Counted from the first letter of the stretch, positions 26,151-35,483 are shown. The stretch is 64,000 bases of DNA from an uncultured Lachnospiraceae bacterium (GCA_910585345.1 CAJUDS010000006.1:1-64000), one strand, 5' to 3'. A program made the numbers and translations. Notes: generated from the letters alone by a model not told the origin.

Positions 26151-26714
26151 TCAAAACCGAAACACAATTCCTATTATAACCGCAAACAACAGCCAGAATG
26201 CAGGATGATATTTCTGCAGTTTTTTTACCTGCAGCAAACCGAACACAATCACACATAAAATAATGGTCTTTACGGCCGGCTGATATCCGTTTTCTGTCTG
26301 TACCACAAGGGAAACCTTGCAGACTCCATAGACAGCGGCAGCAATCAGCGCTGTTACCGCCGGGCGGATGCCTGCAAATGCGCCCTGCACATACTTATTT
26401 TCATTGAAATTTTCCAGAAACTTTGCGATCAGCATAATAATAACCAGACTGGGAAGTACCAGACCCAGTGTCGACACAACGCCGCCGAAAGTTCCCAGCG
26501 TGTGAAATCCGGCATAGGTGGCCATATTCAGCCCGAGCGGTCCCGGCGTGGATTCGCTGATGGCAATCATATTCGTCAGGTCTTCCATCGTATACCAGTC
26601 AAATTTTTCCGTCAAGTCCATCAGATAAGGCAGCGTGGCCGGACCGCCTCCCACCGCAAAAAGCCCAATTTTCATAAATTCCCAGAACATAAGCAGCATT
26701 ACAGTGAAATTCAT
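26151..26714 (-). CDS. chrA: chromate transporter, second half (ChrA domain)
   Basis: About 187 residues. One ChrA domain: FMKIGLFAVGGGPATLPYL, then ISESTPGPLGLNMATYAGF and GGVVSTLGLVLPSLVIIMLI, with five or six membrane segments. In many Firmicutes the chromate transporter is encoded as two short genes whose products pair; the other half is the next gene upstream. ATG 26714 overlaps that gene's stop as ATGA and has GGAGGG upstream. The physiological substrate may be another oxyanion or unknown. Confidence 0.9.
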   Translation of the reverse strand: MNFTVMLLMFWEFMKIGLFAVGGGPATLPYLMDLTEKFDWYTMEDLTNMIAISESTPGPLGLNMATYAGFHTLGTFGGVVSTLGLVLPSLVIIMLIAKFLENFNENKYVQGAFAGIRPAVTALIAAAVYGVCKVSLVVQTENGYQPAVKTIILCVIVFGLLQVKKLQKYHPAFWLLFAVIIGIVFRF

Positions 26715-27253
26715 ACTTTTTTCCCTCCCACCGCGTATACCAAAATACCGATCACCGCCGCAATGATAACGATGCAGACGGTCGGTATCTCCACGAACAT
26801 CGCCAGTACAAAAGCGCCTGCACAGACAGCAAAGCAGAATGCATTTTTCAAACTCTTCTTTGCCAGCGTCAGCACCGTATTCAGCATCAGTGCGCACACC
26901 ACCGCACGCACGCCCATCAGCGCATGCTGTACCCATACATTTTCTATAAAGGCCTGCAGACAAATTGCCACAAGCGTTATGATTACAATTGATGGCGTAA
27001 TCATACCCAATGTCGACACAATGCCGCCCAGAATCCCTTTCCTTTTGTACCCTACGAAGGTGGAAGTATTCACCGCGATAATGCCCGGCGTACACTGGCC
27101 GATAGCATAACAGTCCAGCAGATCCTCTTCCGTAATCCAGTTCTTTTTTTCTACCAGTTCATATTTCAGCATCGGCAGCATTGCCAGACCGCCTCCGAAC
27201 GTCAGGCCGCCAATCCGCAGAAACACCATATAAAGCTGCACATATTCCTTCAT
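26711..27253 (-). CDS. chrA: chromate transporter, first half (ChrA domain)
   Basis: About 180 residues. The ChrA fold is seen in FLRIGGLTFGGGLAMLPML, AIGQCTPGIIAVNTSTFVGY and GGIVSTLGMITPSIVII. The start at 27253 has AAGGGGAAG upstream; codons before it lack a site. It is coupled by ATGA overlap to the second half gene, so the two subunits are made in equal amounts. Confidence 0.9.
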   Translation of the reverse strand: MKEYVQLYMVFLRIGGLTFGGGLAMLPMLKYELVEKKNWITEEDLLDCYAIGQCTPGIIAVNTSTFVGYKRKGILGGIVSTLGMITPSIVIITLVAICLQAFIENVWVQHALMGVRAVVCALMLNTVLTLAKKSLKNAFCFAVCAGAFVLAMFVEIPTVCIVIIAAVIGILVYAVGGKKV

Positions 27254-27413
27254 CGCTCTTCCCCTTTGTCTGTATTTTCCATAAGCTATCATATCCTATT
27301 TTGCCAAATACTTCTACCCCTTACCAAAAAAATATGATACAATACATAACAATCGTTACTATTCACCATACACTTACCGCCTGACGGCGGCGCAAACTCG
27401 TAAAGGTAATTAT

Positions 27414-28028
27414 ATGACAACATTCACAGACGGAAAAGCCGGCGTTTTCATTCCCGCATCTCATCCCTCTCTCTCCATTCCGTTCCAAATCCGAAAAAGC
27501 AGACGGAAGACATGGGCGCTTACCATCGGCCCCGACAGGACGCTTTTGATGAAAATCCCGCTTTCTGTCTCTTATGACTGCGCCGAAACAATCCTGCATA
27601 CGAAAGAACGCTGGATCGTAAAAAAGTACATGCAGCTGACAGAAGCACAAAATCACATCCCCAAATCAAATCTCACACAAACCCAGCGCATCGAACTGGA
27701 AAACCGTTACCGGCAGGCCGCCAAAAAATACTTTCCTGCCAGAGTGGCCTACTACGAAAACATCATCGGCGTAACCCATGGTTCCATCTCTATACGGGAC
27801 CAGAAAACCCGCTGGGGAAGCTGCTCTGCCAAAGGAAATCTGAATTTTAACTGGCGGCTTATGCTGGCGCCGCCCCGGGTTCTGGATTATGTCGTTGTCC
27901 ATGAACTGTGCCACAGAAAACAAATGAACCACTCCAAAGCATTCTGGGATGCTGTTGAAATGGTTCTGCCCGATTACAGAGAGCTGCGCAAATGGCTGCA
28001 GGACAACGGAAGGACTCTCGTTCTCTAA
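27414..28028 (+). CDS. YgjP/SprT-like metallopeptidase family protein
   Basis: 204 residues. The C-terminal domain (about 95-200) has the zinc-binding HELCH in YVVVHELCHRKQMNHSKAFW, with RWGSCSAKGNLNFNWRLMLAP before it, as in the YgjP-like M48-related proteins (DUF45). The N-terminal part is a variable beta domain. No membrane segment. AAAGG precedes the ATG. These proteins are widespread but their substrate is not established; a protease role is inferred from the zinc motif. Confidence 0.9.
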   Translation: MTTFTDGKAGVFIPASHPSLSIPFQIRKSRRKTWALTIGPDRTLLMKIPLSVSYDCAETILHTKERWIVKKYMQLTEAQNHIPKSNLTQTQRIELENRYRQAAKKYFPARVAYYENIIGVTHGSISIRDQKTRWGSCSAKGNLNFNWRLMLAPPRVLDYVVVHELCHRKQMNHSKAFWDAVEMVLPDYRELRKWLQDNGRTLVL

Positions 28029-28080
28029 AACCGCTGCTCCCGTCTTATCTCCCGCTTCCCGCACGCCCACATACCCTCTG

Positions 28081-28611
28081 CTACTTCCAATTTGTCACTT
28101 GAATCTGACACATCCGCATAGTAGTCAGCGCCGCTTCATGGCTTTCCGGCGTTACGCCGGCACAGCAGGAGGCATCCACCGATATTTCCACTTCCGGCAT
28201 TGCCGCCTTCAGCAGCAATGCATTTGACACCACACAGATATCTGTGCAAAGACCGACCAGCTCGATTTCCAATGCTTCCCTGTCATTTTCCTCCTGCAGC
28301 AGATCCGCCAGCACAAGACTGCCAAACGCAGGTTTATTGACAATGACTGCGTCTTCCAACGCCTGCGCCACCCCCGCATCAAGCTCCCATCCTTCCGTGC
28401 CTTCTATACAGTGGGCCGTCGGCAGATGCTTCCCCTCTAAGGTATCCATATAGTCCTCCTGGTGTGTGTCTCTGGTGGCGTAAACATCCTTACTGTCATA
28501 CCGGCCGATTTTTTTCACCACATTTCCAACAATTGCCTGCGCCTCCTGCGTCCCCAGCGCGCCGTCTATAAAATCTTTCTGCATGTCTACCACAATCAAT
28601 ATTTTTCTCAT
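28081..28611 (-). CDS. cysteine hydrolase, nicotinamidase/isochorismatase family
   Basis: 176 residues. The catalytic triad is visible: Asp in ILIVVDMQKDFIDG, Lys in VNKPAFGS and Cys in LCTDICVVSNALLLK, with metal-binding residues in ATRDTHQEDYMDTLEGKHLPTAHC. The HLPxHC-like string favours nicotinamidase (nicotinamide to nicotinate in NAD salvage), but related amidases share it. GGAGGC precedes the ATG. Confidence 0.9.
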   Translation of the reverse strand: MRKILIVVDMQKDFIDGALGTQEAQAIVGNVVKKIGRYDSKDVYATRDTHQEDYMDTLEGKHLPTAHCIEGTEGWELDAGVAQALEDAVIVNKPAFGSLVLADLLQEENDREALEIELVGLCTDICVVSNALLLKAAMPEVEISVDASCCAGVTPESHEAALTTMRMCQIQVTNWK

Positions 28612-28855
28612 AGCTGCCTCCCTTGTCCGTTACTTCTTTTGCGTTTCCCCATTTTTTAGTCAAAAACCACAACAGGCTGACGGGGCGTCAAACCTGCAAA
28701 AATGTGTTTTGACCGGTGTGGAAACGCTCTGTCTGTGTGAAATTCCCAAATATGGATACCATTTCTTTTCCGACCATATCATACATATCCTTCCTTGTCA
28801 ATTCCTGGGAAATCCGATACACTATAAGAAATAATTATGAGGAAGGAGCCGCGCC

Positions 28856-29452
28856 ATGCACGAATACCTGATTCCGCTTCGCATGATCTATGCCTTGTCC
28901 CCGCTGATCACGATTCTTTTTATTATCCCATATGCTCTCTACCAAAAGCATAAATACGGAACGATCATACTTTTCCGTGCAGTTTTTATGTACCTCTTTA
29001 TTCTGTACATGCTCTGCATGTATTTTTATATCATTACGCCGCTTCCTTCCTTCGAATACGTATTGGCCAATCCTCTTCCACAAAAGATACAGCTGCATCC
29101 TCTGGCATTTCTCCGCGATATCAAAGAACAGGCTTACTGGATCTGCACCGGAACCGGCACTGTCAACATTTCCCACTCCGCCTGGTTTCAAATCGGCGGC
29201 AATCTGGGACTGCTTTTTCCCTTTGGCATTTATATGAAGTACTATTTCCGCCGCACCCTGACACAGACCGTCGTACTTTCTTTTGCCCTTTCTCTCTTTT
29301 TTGAGCTGACCCAGTTAAGCGCCCTGTACGGCATCTACCCGGCTCCATACCGCATTTTTGATATCAACGACCTGATGTTTAACACCTTGGGCGGTCTGCT
29401 CGGTTATCATGCCGCCCCTTTCCTCACACGCCGTTTTCCGCGCCTTGCTTAG
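28856..29452 (+). CDS. VanZ-like family membrane protein
   Basis: 198 residues with about five membrane segments. The VanZ-like signature is seen at QIGGNLGLLFPFGIY, SFALSLFFELTQL and the end motif FDINDLMFNTLGGLLGY. VanZ gives low-level teicoplanin resistance in enterococci, but most homologues, including this one outside any van cluster, have no known role. GAAGGAG precedes the ATG. The stop codon lies at the border of the AT-rich accessory patch. Confidence 0.9.
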   Translation: MHEYLIPLRMIYALSPLITILFIIPYALYQKHKYGTIILFRAVFMYLFILYMLCMYFYIITPLPSFEYVLANPLPQKIQLHPLAFLRDIKEQAYWICTGTGTVNISHSAWFQIGGNLGLLFPFGIYMKYYFRRTLTQTVVLSFALSLFFELTQLSALYGIYPAPYRIFDINDLMFNTLGGLLGYHAAPFLTRRFPRLA

Positions 29453-29827
29453 TGTACTGCCCTGTTCGTTTACAGTCCGATGGCGCAGAATGCATTTTCA
29501 ATCTGCAGGGTGAAAGAAACAAGAAAGGGGTTGACGCGATTACAACGGTTATACACGAACCAGAGCAGGCAAAGCACCCGCTGACTTTGATGCGTCAGCT
29601 TATTTCACAAACCGGTATTCTGATAAGACACTTTTTATAGCATTTAATAACTGTTATATCTTATCTTCAAAAAGTCCGCAAATCCTTGAAAACACTAAAT
29701 TTATAGCAAGTGTGTTTGCCCTTAGACTTTCCCTTGTGTTATATCCTTTTCCCTCATGTTGCGAACCCGCATAAGGGCAAAAATAAGGGAAAAAAACCTG
29801 TAACATATAAGAAAGGACTGATAAGAT
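29453..29827. other. degenerate intergenic sequence
   Basis: No gene is supported. The first bases after the VanZ stop (GTACTGCCCTGTTCGTTTAC) resemble the inside edge of the element at 37076-37226. A 62-codon plus-strand frame (29452-29640) has no ribosome site or known relatives. From about 29640 on the sequence is AT-rich. Confidence 0.4.
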
Positions 29828-30051
29828 ATGAGATTTATTTGTGCAGCTTATAATATACTCCATAACTGTATTGACGTAACCACTTTTGACGGATAGACTG
29901 TGGAAAAGCGGAAGAAGGATTAAAAACAACACCATGCTCTGAATGTGCCTTAAATGCTTTAGCAATAGACAACCCACTTGAATATGCAACGCTATATCTT
30001 GATGGTGGTATGCAGATGTGGGTAGATGCGGAAGATTCATTAGAATTGTAG
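29828..30051 (+). pseudogene. frameshifted small gene, DUF6061-like
   Basis: Starts at ATG 29828 after GAAAGGA, reads MRFICAAYNILHNCIDVTTF, then hits TAG at 29894. One frame over, the reading continues without a break to TAG at 30049: KAEEGLKTTPCSECALNALA and then DNPLEYATLYLDGGMQMWVD. The joined product of about 74 residues resembles the small DUF6061-type proteins of Lachnospiraceae (xNPLEYAxLxLxG near the end), often seen on mobile elements. A single-base loss near 29888-29893 explains the break. A sequencing error is possible. Confidence 0.6.
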
Positions 30052-30207
30052 TAAAATATTTTTCTTTATGTAAAGAGGTTGCCAATAATGTTACAGCTCC
30101 ATATCAACAGAATAACTTTATTATGAAATCACTTTAGCATTTACTTAAAGCATTGCCAAAGCTGTTCCAAAGCTGAAAGAGAGCATTAGAACAGCTTTGG
30201 GGAAATA

Positions 30208-31539
30208 TTACTTTTTGATTTCCCAATATCCAAATCTTTTTCCGCCTTTACGTTCTATTTTTCCCTCATTTACCAATTCTTTCATATTTTTTTGTATGTG
30301 TGTCCTTGTTTCGTTGAAAGCTTCCTGCAACTCCTTTTGCGTTGCTGCCGGTTGGTTTTGTAGATATTCAACTATTTTCATTTTTAAAGCTATATTCTCA
30401 GCTTTGGAATCCAGCTTTAAAACATGCTTATCAGATATTGAAACAGCAGTTAACTTTATCATAATATCTTCTGAATGTACCACATACTCCGGCTGTAAAG
30501 TTCCATATTCGTTACACACTTCGAAGATTTTTTGAATCCCTCGTCCCCAGCTTTCAATAAAGCCTGCCCTAAAAAATGCTCTCGCAATTTTGGGATTATA
30601 TGGTCGGGATTGATGCCTTTGTAACAAAGACTCCATCGTCCAATCGGAGGGGAATACGCATTCATTACTAATATACATTGCATCGTCTTCAATACGGACT
30701 TGTATCGGTATTCCGGCACTCCAACGGGAATGCACAAGAGCATTATAAAGTGCCTCCCTCACTGCGTCTTTTGGAAAAGGATATGTTTCTACTCTAGTTA
30801 AATTGTCATAAGTAACAGGCGCTTTTAAATATTTTAAATAAATCAATTCAATTACTCGTTCGGCCTGCATAAATAATGATCCTATCACTTCGTCCTGATA
30901 CTGTAAATCAGAACCTTTCCCAAATTTTCCAATTTTTGTATAAGTTCCAAACATCCATTTTTGCGGTGTCCGATGGAAAAGAAGCACTGCGGCTCTAGTA
31001 AGTTTTCCATCTTTTAACAAATCCAGACTATCCAAGAGTTCTGCATTGCTCATGTTCAAATCATCTTTTGTCATACGTTTGCTTCGGATTGCTTCCCTGC
31101 GGAAAATATCAAAGCTTTCCTTATCCAAGTCCTCTGCCGTCACTCCTTCAATCACAGAATCTTCCCACCGTATACCAGTTTTTGAGGATATAAATTCCGT
31201 TAATGCCACACCTCGCAGTATTTGCTTAGTGCTGCCGCTCCGAAAATGATACTCTCCCTTATAACTTACTGGATAACTGCTGGGACTTACTATAATTTCA
31301 ATATAGTCCAATCCGTTTTTTGAAAGCAAATTCACATCTGCAAGAAATCCCAGATTTGTTTGAATCTTATTTGGTATTTCTTCTAAGAGCCTTTTTCCAT
31401 TCTGTACACCGACAACCTTACCTGCATCACCTACACCAATATAAATTTTCCCACCCTGAGCATTAGCAAATCCGCATATCCATTTCAAATAATCGTCACG
31501 CCACGATTCTTTCCATTCAATATTTTGGCTTTCTGCCAT
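30208..31539 (-). CDS. AlbA_2/Schlafen-type ATP-binding protein with winged helix
   Basis: 443 residues. The N-terminal AlbA_2 (Schlafen AAA) domain is seen in NIEWKESWRDDYLKWICGFANAQGGKIYIGVGD. The middle has the RecG-like/HATPase_c_4 domain with AVREALYNALVHSRWSAGIPIQVRIEDDAMYISNEC and SRPYNPKIARAFFRAGFIESWGRGI. The C-terminal 60 residues form a winged helix (AATQKELQEAFNETRTHIQKNMKELVNEGKIERKGG). Such proteins act as putative transcription regulators or, in some loci, phage-defence parts. AGGAGGG precedes the ATG. The gene is AT-rich and alone in an accessory patch. Confidence 0.88.
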   Translation of the reverse strand: MAESQNIEWKESWRDDYLKWICGFANAQGGKIYIGVGDAGKVVGVQNGKRLLEEIPNKIQTNLGFLADVNLLSKNGLDYIEIIVSPSSYPVSYKGEYHFRSGSTKQILRGVALTEFISSKTGIRWEDSVIEGVTAEDLDKESFDIFRREAIRSKRMTKDDLNMSNAELLDSLDLLKDGKLTRAAVLLFHRTPQKWMFGTYTKIGKFGKGSDLQYQDEVIGSLFMQAERVIELIYLKYLKAPVTYDNLTRVETYPFPKDAVREALYNALVHSRWSAGIPIQVRIEDDAMYISNECVFPSDWTMESLLQRHQSRPYNPKIARAFFRAGFIESWGRGIQKIFEVCNEYGTLQPEYVVHSEDIMIKLTAVSISDKHVLKLDSKAENIALKMKIVEYLQNQPAATQKELQEAFNETRTHIQKNMKELVNEGKIERKGGKRFGYWEIKK

Positions 31540-31624
31540 AAACGAATTCCCTCCTAGTTATTTCCTTCTGCAATATCTCTTGTAATTCTATCTTATTAGC
31601 CATTCCTGCTACAACTTTACTTTA

Positions 31625-32140
31625 TCACAACAATCGGCAGACCACATAACGATAATGCGGCATATCTACACCTCTGTAATGTTTTATCCATGTATCCGTC
31701 ATTACCATTTTGTTTCTTATAGCTACCTTTTGAGATGCTATATTCGTATCTCTGATAATGGAGCATACTTCCGCTGCATGTAATGCTTCAAACGCATACT
31801 TTTTACACGCTTTTGCTGCTTCGGTTGCATACCCTTTGTGCCAGTATGACCGTTCAAAAAGATAACCTATTTCAAGTACCTCATCTTCTTTCCATGGCTG
31901 CATTGTAAGCCCGCACTGCCCAATCATTTCCTTGGTTTCTTTCAGGACAACTGCCCATAAACCAAAATTCCATTTTTGATAACGGGCAATCTGCCTGTCA
32001 AGCCATTCATGTACTTCATCGTCACTGAATGCTCCCTCATATGCGTACATTGTATCTCTATCCTGTAGAATTTTACACAAAGACTCAAAATCTGACTGAT
32101 TCATCTCCCGCAGATATAACCGTTGCGTTTCAAGTATCAT
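31625..32140 (-). CDS. GNAT-family N-acetyltransferase
   Basis: About 171 residues, RimJ/RimL type. It begins MILETQRLYLREMNQSDFESL and has the acetyl-CoA-binding region LEIGYLFERSYWHKGYATEAAKACKKYAFEAL, with EVCSIIRDTNIASQKVAIRNKM after it. The start at 32140 has GGAGGT upstream; the frame extends 4 codons further. The substrate is unknown. It belongs to the AT-rich accessory patch. Confidence 0.9.
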   Translation of the reverse strand: MILETQRLYLREMNQSDFESLCKILQDRDTMYAYEGAFSDDEVHEWLDRQIARYQKWNFGLWAVVLKETKEMIGQCGLTMQPWKEDEVLEIGYLFERSYWHKGYATEAAKACKKYAFEALHAAEVCSIIRDTNIASQKVAIRNKMVMTDTWIKHYRGVDMPHYRYVVCRLL

Positions 32141-32646
32141 ATTTACCTCCAAATTCCGATTTGTTAGTAACCGGCTTATTTAGAAAGTAAGGATAACACT
32201 TTCCTGTGCCACTGTCCATCCTCTCAATAATACAACATCCATATACGGAAAATAAGACCGCATGCATTGGTAATTCATTATAAAGAAAATGCAGAAAGTC
32301 AACAAATACATTTACTTCAATCCTCCCGTTTCAGCGAAGCGATGTGGCGGCATCGTTGACCGACGACAAAGCTGCAGATGGAAATGCAGGCAAGCCATTT
32401 GGTGAAATAGAAACAGGTCAATCCAGCCTTTATTTTTTGCTAATAACTCTTTTAGATTTCCTTATGATTTTTTTCTTTTCTTTTTAGAAATCGGACACGA
32501 TTTGGACACATTTCCCATTTATAATAAAATCATCAAATGAAGTTAGTACTTTTGTAAAACGCGTATGCAGAGTATTAGCTTCGACAACCAACAATCTTAA
32601 TCTACCAAGATTAAGTCTTCATAAATACTCCCCCTCATAGTATAGT
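32141..32646. other. AT-rich intergenic region, possible element remnant
   Basis: No intact gene. On the minus strand, around 32480-32530, GGGAAATGTGTCCAAATCGTGTCC is followed by lysine-rich codons (SKKKRKK); this resembles the sequence near the ends of some integrase genes, but no integrase domain is present. On the plus strand around 32345-32400 there is a GC-richer stretch without an open frame. This may be scar tissue of a lost mobile element. Confidence 0.35.
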
Positions 32647-32685
32647 AATGAAAAAGGAAGATGAATATCATCTTCCTTTTTCATT
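32647..32685 (-). terminator. strong terminator after lipoprotein gene
   Basis: A perfect 18-bp stem with a 3-base loop, A-rich on one side and T-rich on the other (AATGAAAAAGG.../...CCTTTTTCATT), so it can act in both directions. It lies about 40 bases past the stop of the lipoprotein gene at 32724. Confidence 0.9.
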
Positions 32686-32723
32686 GTTATAATGCAGCAG
32701 ACATCTCTGCATCTTCCCCGCAG

Positions 32724-33293
32724 TTATTTTGTCTCATAACTTTTATCAAAATCATGTGCCACGACAATATCCGTTAACACACCAAGAGAATACTGGAAGC
32801 GGACACTGTAATCTCCGTCTTTTAGATAATGGAACAGATAATCCCCTTCATTATCATCCATCTCCAAATCCGGATAGGCCGCTTTCAGCTCTTCCTGCGT
32901 CATACCAATCGGATTCACACCATTTATGGAAATGTTCAAATCGGCATTGGTATCATCCAAAGCATAAAAGCTAAGTTCTTCAATCACACAGCTTCCTAAA
33001 AATTTTGACTCTTTGGTATCGTTTACCAGCGACAGACTTGTGTAGGTTTTCCCGTCTTTTTTAAGAAAAATGGAAGAAACCCAGCTTCTTTCAGGCAGTT
33101 CATAGATCATAGCGCCTAAGTCGTCCGTCTCAAATCCTGCGTCTGACAGGGAAGCCGGCGTGCTCTCCCCTACCACAACGCTCGTACCATCCAGCAGCAC
33201 TTCCGGCGGCGTCCCAGGTTCGGAGCCGCAGCCTGTTAACAAAACCGCTGCCAAAAAAGTGCTGATACACAGAATCTTTTTTATCATCTTCAT
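32724..33293 (-). CDS. hypothetical lipoprotein
   Basis: About 189 residues. Start at ATG 33293, five bases after GGAGG; an ATG 12 bases upstream lacks a site. Signal peptide with lipobox VLLTGC, so lipid-anchored outside. The mature part has the string NGVNPIGMTQEELKAAYPD, which resembles the short helical element of several Lachnospiraceae lipoproteins, then a beta-rich end. Function unknown. It follows the tpiA terminator and has its own strong terminator, so it is likely monocistronic. Confidence 0.8.
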   Translation of the reverse strand: MKMIKKILCISTFLAAVLLTGCGSEPGTPPEVLLDGTSVVVGESTPASLSDAGFETDDLGAMIYELPERSWVSSIFLKKDGKTYTSLSLVNDTKESKFLGSCVIEELSFYALDDTNADLNISINGVNPIGMTQEELKAAYPDLEMDDNEGDYLFHYLKDGDYSVRFQYSLGVLTDIVVAHDFDKSYETK

Positions 33294-33355
33294 TTTTGCC
33301 TCCATAGGTCAACCGGATATACTGATATGTACATCTGACCGTTTCTCCCTGCAAA

Positions 33356-33380
33356 CCCCCGCACAATATGTATGCGGGGG
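33356..33380 (-). terminator. terminator of gap-pgk-tpiA
   Basis: A stem of CCCCCGCA/TGCGGGGG arms with a 9-base loop, followed by TTTGC on the minus strand, 15 bases past the tpiA stop. Confidence 0.75.
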
Positions 33381-33395
33381 GCCGCCAGATCATAC

Positions 33396-34145
33396 TTATT
33401 TATAGTTTACAATCTTTCCAAAATCAGCTTTCAGAGACGCGCCGCCTACAAGACCGCCGTCAATATCCGGCTGTGCAAACAGTTCCGCTGCATTGCCTGC
33501 ATTTACGGAACCGCCATACTGAATACGGACAGCGTCTGCCGTAGCCTGATCATACATCTCAGCAACACAGTCGCGAACGCCTTTGCATACTTCCTGCGCC
33601 TGCTCCGTCGTTGCCGTCTTGCCTGTGCCGATCGCCCAGATTGGCTCATATGCAATTACCATGGATTTCACCTGATCTGCCGTTATGCCAACCAAATCGG
33701 ATTTAATCTGCAGTCTGATCCAGTCCATCGTAACGCCCATTTCTCTCTGCTCCAATGTCTCGCCGCAGCAGAGAATCGGGGTAAGGCCTGCTTCAAAGGC
33801 TTTTTTCACCTTCTTATTCAGCAACGCGTCGTCCTCTTTGAAATAATCACGTCTCTCGGAATGGCCGATAATGACATATTTTACGCCTGCGTCTACCAGC
33901 ATGGAAGCTGAGATTTCTCCCGTATAAGCGCCTTTTTCTTCAAAATACATATTTTCAGCGCCGACTTCTACATTCGTGCCTTTTACTGCTTCCACAACCG
34001 GTACGATATCAACTGCCGGTACGCAGTAAACAACGTCTACATCGTCGGACTTCACCAGATCCTTTAACTCTCCGCACAATGCCACTGCCTGGCTGGGCGT
34101 CATATTCATTTTCCAGTTGCCGGCTACAATTTTCTTTCTTGCCAT
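33396..34145 (-). CDS. tpiA: triose-phosphate isomerase
   Basis: 249 residues. It interconverts dihydroxyacetone phosphate and glyceraldehyde 3-phosphate. Landmarks are the substrate Lys in AGNWKMN, the catalytic His in VIIGHSERR, the catalytic Glu in VIAYEPIWAIGTG, and the phosphate-binding IQYGGSVNAGN. TAGGAG precedes the ATG. It is the last gene of gap-pgk-tpiA. Confidence 0.98.
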   Translation of the reverse strand: MARKKIVAGNWKMNMTPSQAVALCGELKDLVKSDDVDVVYCVPAVDIVPVVEAVKGTNVEVGAENMYFEEKGAYTGEISASMLVDAGVKYVIIGHSERRDYFKEDDALLNKKVKKAFEAGLTPILCCGETLEQREMGVTMDWIRLQIKSDLVGITADQVKSMVIAYEPIWAIGTGKTATTEQAQEVCKGVRDCVAEMYDQATADAVRIQYGGSVNAGNAAELFAQPDIDGGLVGGASLKADFGKIVNYK

Positions 34146-34259
34146 GATTTTATTCTCCTATCTCTTCTATCATCATTACACACATTTTCGCTCTGCTCAT
34201 GCTCTTATAGCTGCGCCGAACTAAGTTCGCACTAGACTCGATAATACCTCGTCAAGTGC

Positions 34260-35483
34260 TCACTTATCATCTGCTGCTACTACGCCGGGAAGCTCTTTGC
34301 CTTCCAGGAACTCAAGTGACGCGCCGCCGCCTGTCGAAATATGGCTCATCTTGTCTGCAAATCCTAACTGGTTCACTGCCGCCGCAGAATCGCCGCCGCC
34401 GATAATGGTCGTCGCATCTGTCTCAGCAAGGGATTTTGCCACTGCAATAGTGCCCGCTGCCAGTGTCGGATTCTCAAATACACCCATCGGTCCATTCCAT
34501 ACAACTGTCTTGGCAGATTTTACTGCGTCCGCATACAGTTTTGCTGTCTCCGTACCAATATCAAGTCCTTCCATATCGGCAGGAATCTCTTCAACGGGTA
34601 CTACCTTTACCTCAATGGGGCCGTCGATCGGATTGGGAAATGCTGCCGCAATTGTCGTATCTACCGGAAGCAGAAGCTGTTTGCCAAGCTTTTCTGCCTT
34701 TGCCATCATCTCTTTGCAGTAGTCAAGCTTCTCATTGTCAACAAGAGAGTTTCCTACTTCCAGTCCTTTTGCTTTCAGGAATGTAAATGCCATACCACCG
34801 CCGATAATCAACGTATCACATTTCTCCAGCAGGTTATTGATTACGTTTAATTTATCCGCAACTTTTGCACCGCCAAGAATGGCAACAAAAGGCCGCACCG
34901 GATTTTCCACTGCATTTCCAAGGAAGTCAATTTCCTTCTGCATCAGATAACCGACTGCATTTTCTCCGCCTTTCTCGGTAATAAATTTAGTCACGCCTGC
35001 TACGGACGCATGTGCTCTATGGGAAGAACCAAAAGCGTCGCATACATACACGTCAGCCAGCGCAGCCAGCTCTTTGGAGAATGCCTCACCGTTCTTCGTC
35101 TCCTCCGCGCCGCGGAAACGTGTATTCTGAAGCAGTACGACATCTCCCTCATTCATAGCCTCCACTGCCTTAGTCGCTGCCTCTCCTGTCACATTATAAT
35201 CTGACACAAAATTTACTTCCTTGCCCAGTTTCTCCGATAATCTCTTTGCTACAGGCGCCAGAGATTCCCCTTCATTCGGGCCGTTCTTTACTTTGCCGAG
35301 ATGGGAGCAGAGGATCACTTTGCCGCCGTCGGCAAGCAGCTTATTGATTGTCGGAAGCGCTGCCACGATACGTGTCTCGTCTGTGATTTCCCCATTTTTT
35401 AACGGTACGTTAAAATCACATCTTACCAGTACACGTTTTCCCTTTACGTTGATGTCATCTACGGATTTCTTATTCAATCCCAT
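34260..35483 (-). CDS. pgk: phosphoglycerate kinase
   Basis: About 407 residues. It makes ATP and 3-phosphoglycerate from 1,3-bisphosphoglycerate and ADP. Landmarks are GKRVLVRCDFNVPL, LCSHLGKVK, FGSSHRAHASVAG, ILGGAKVADKL, and the C-terminal GGGDSAAAVNQLG with HISTGGGASLEFLEGKELPG. The start at 35483 has GGAGGG seven bases before it. The spacing of 114 bases to tpiA and 121 to gap with a hairpin suggests possible RNA processing within one transcript. Confidence 0.98.
   Translation of the reverse strand: MGLNKKSVDDINVKGKRVLVRCDFNVPLKNGEITDETRIVAALPTINKLLADGGKVILCSHLGKVKNGPNEGESLAPVAKRLSEKLGKEVNFVSDYNVTGEAATKAVEAMNEGDVVLLQNTRFRGAEETKNGEAFSKELAALADVYVCDAFGSSHRAHASVAGVTKFITEKGGENAVGYLMQKEIDFLGNAVENPVRPFVAILGGAKVADKLNVINNLLEKCDTLIIGGGMAFTFLKAKGLEVGNSLVDNEKLDYCKEMMAKAEKLGKQLLLPVDTTIAAAFPNPIDGPIEVKVVPVEEIPADMEGLDIGTETAKLYADAVKSAKTVVWNGPMGVFENPTLAAGTIAVAKSLAETDATTIIGGGDSAAAVNQLGFADKMSHISTGGGASLEFLEGKELPGVVAADDK

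Noticed and set aside
28856..29452. VanZ-like protein as evidence for a glycopeptide-resistance cluster
   Set aside because: No vanA/H/X/R/S homologues nearby; the VanZ-like family is broad and mostly unrelated to resistance.
29654..30085. 143-codon minus-strand open frame
   Set aside because: Antisense to the frameshifted small gene and intergenic AT-rich sequence; no ribosome site or familiar domain.
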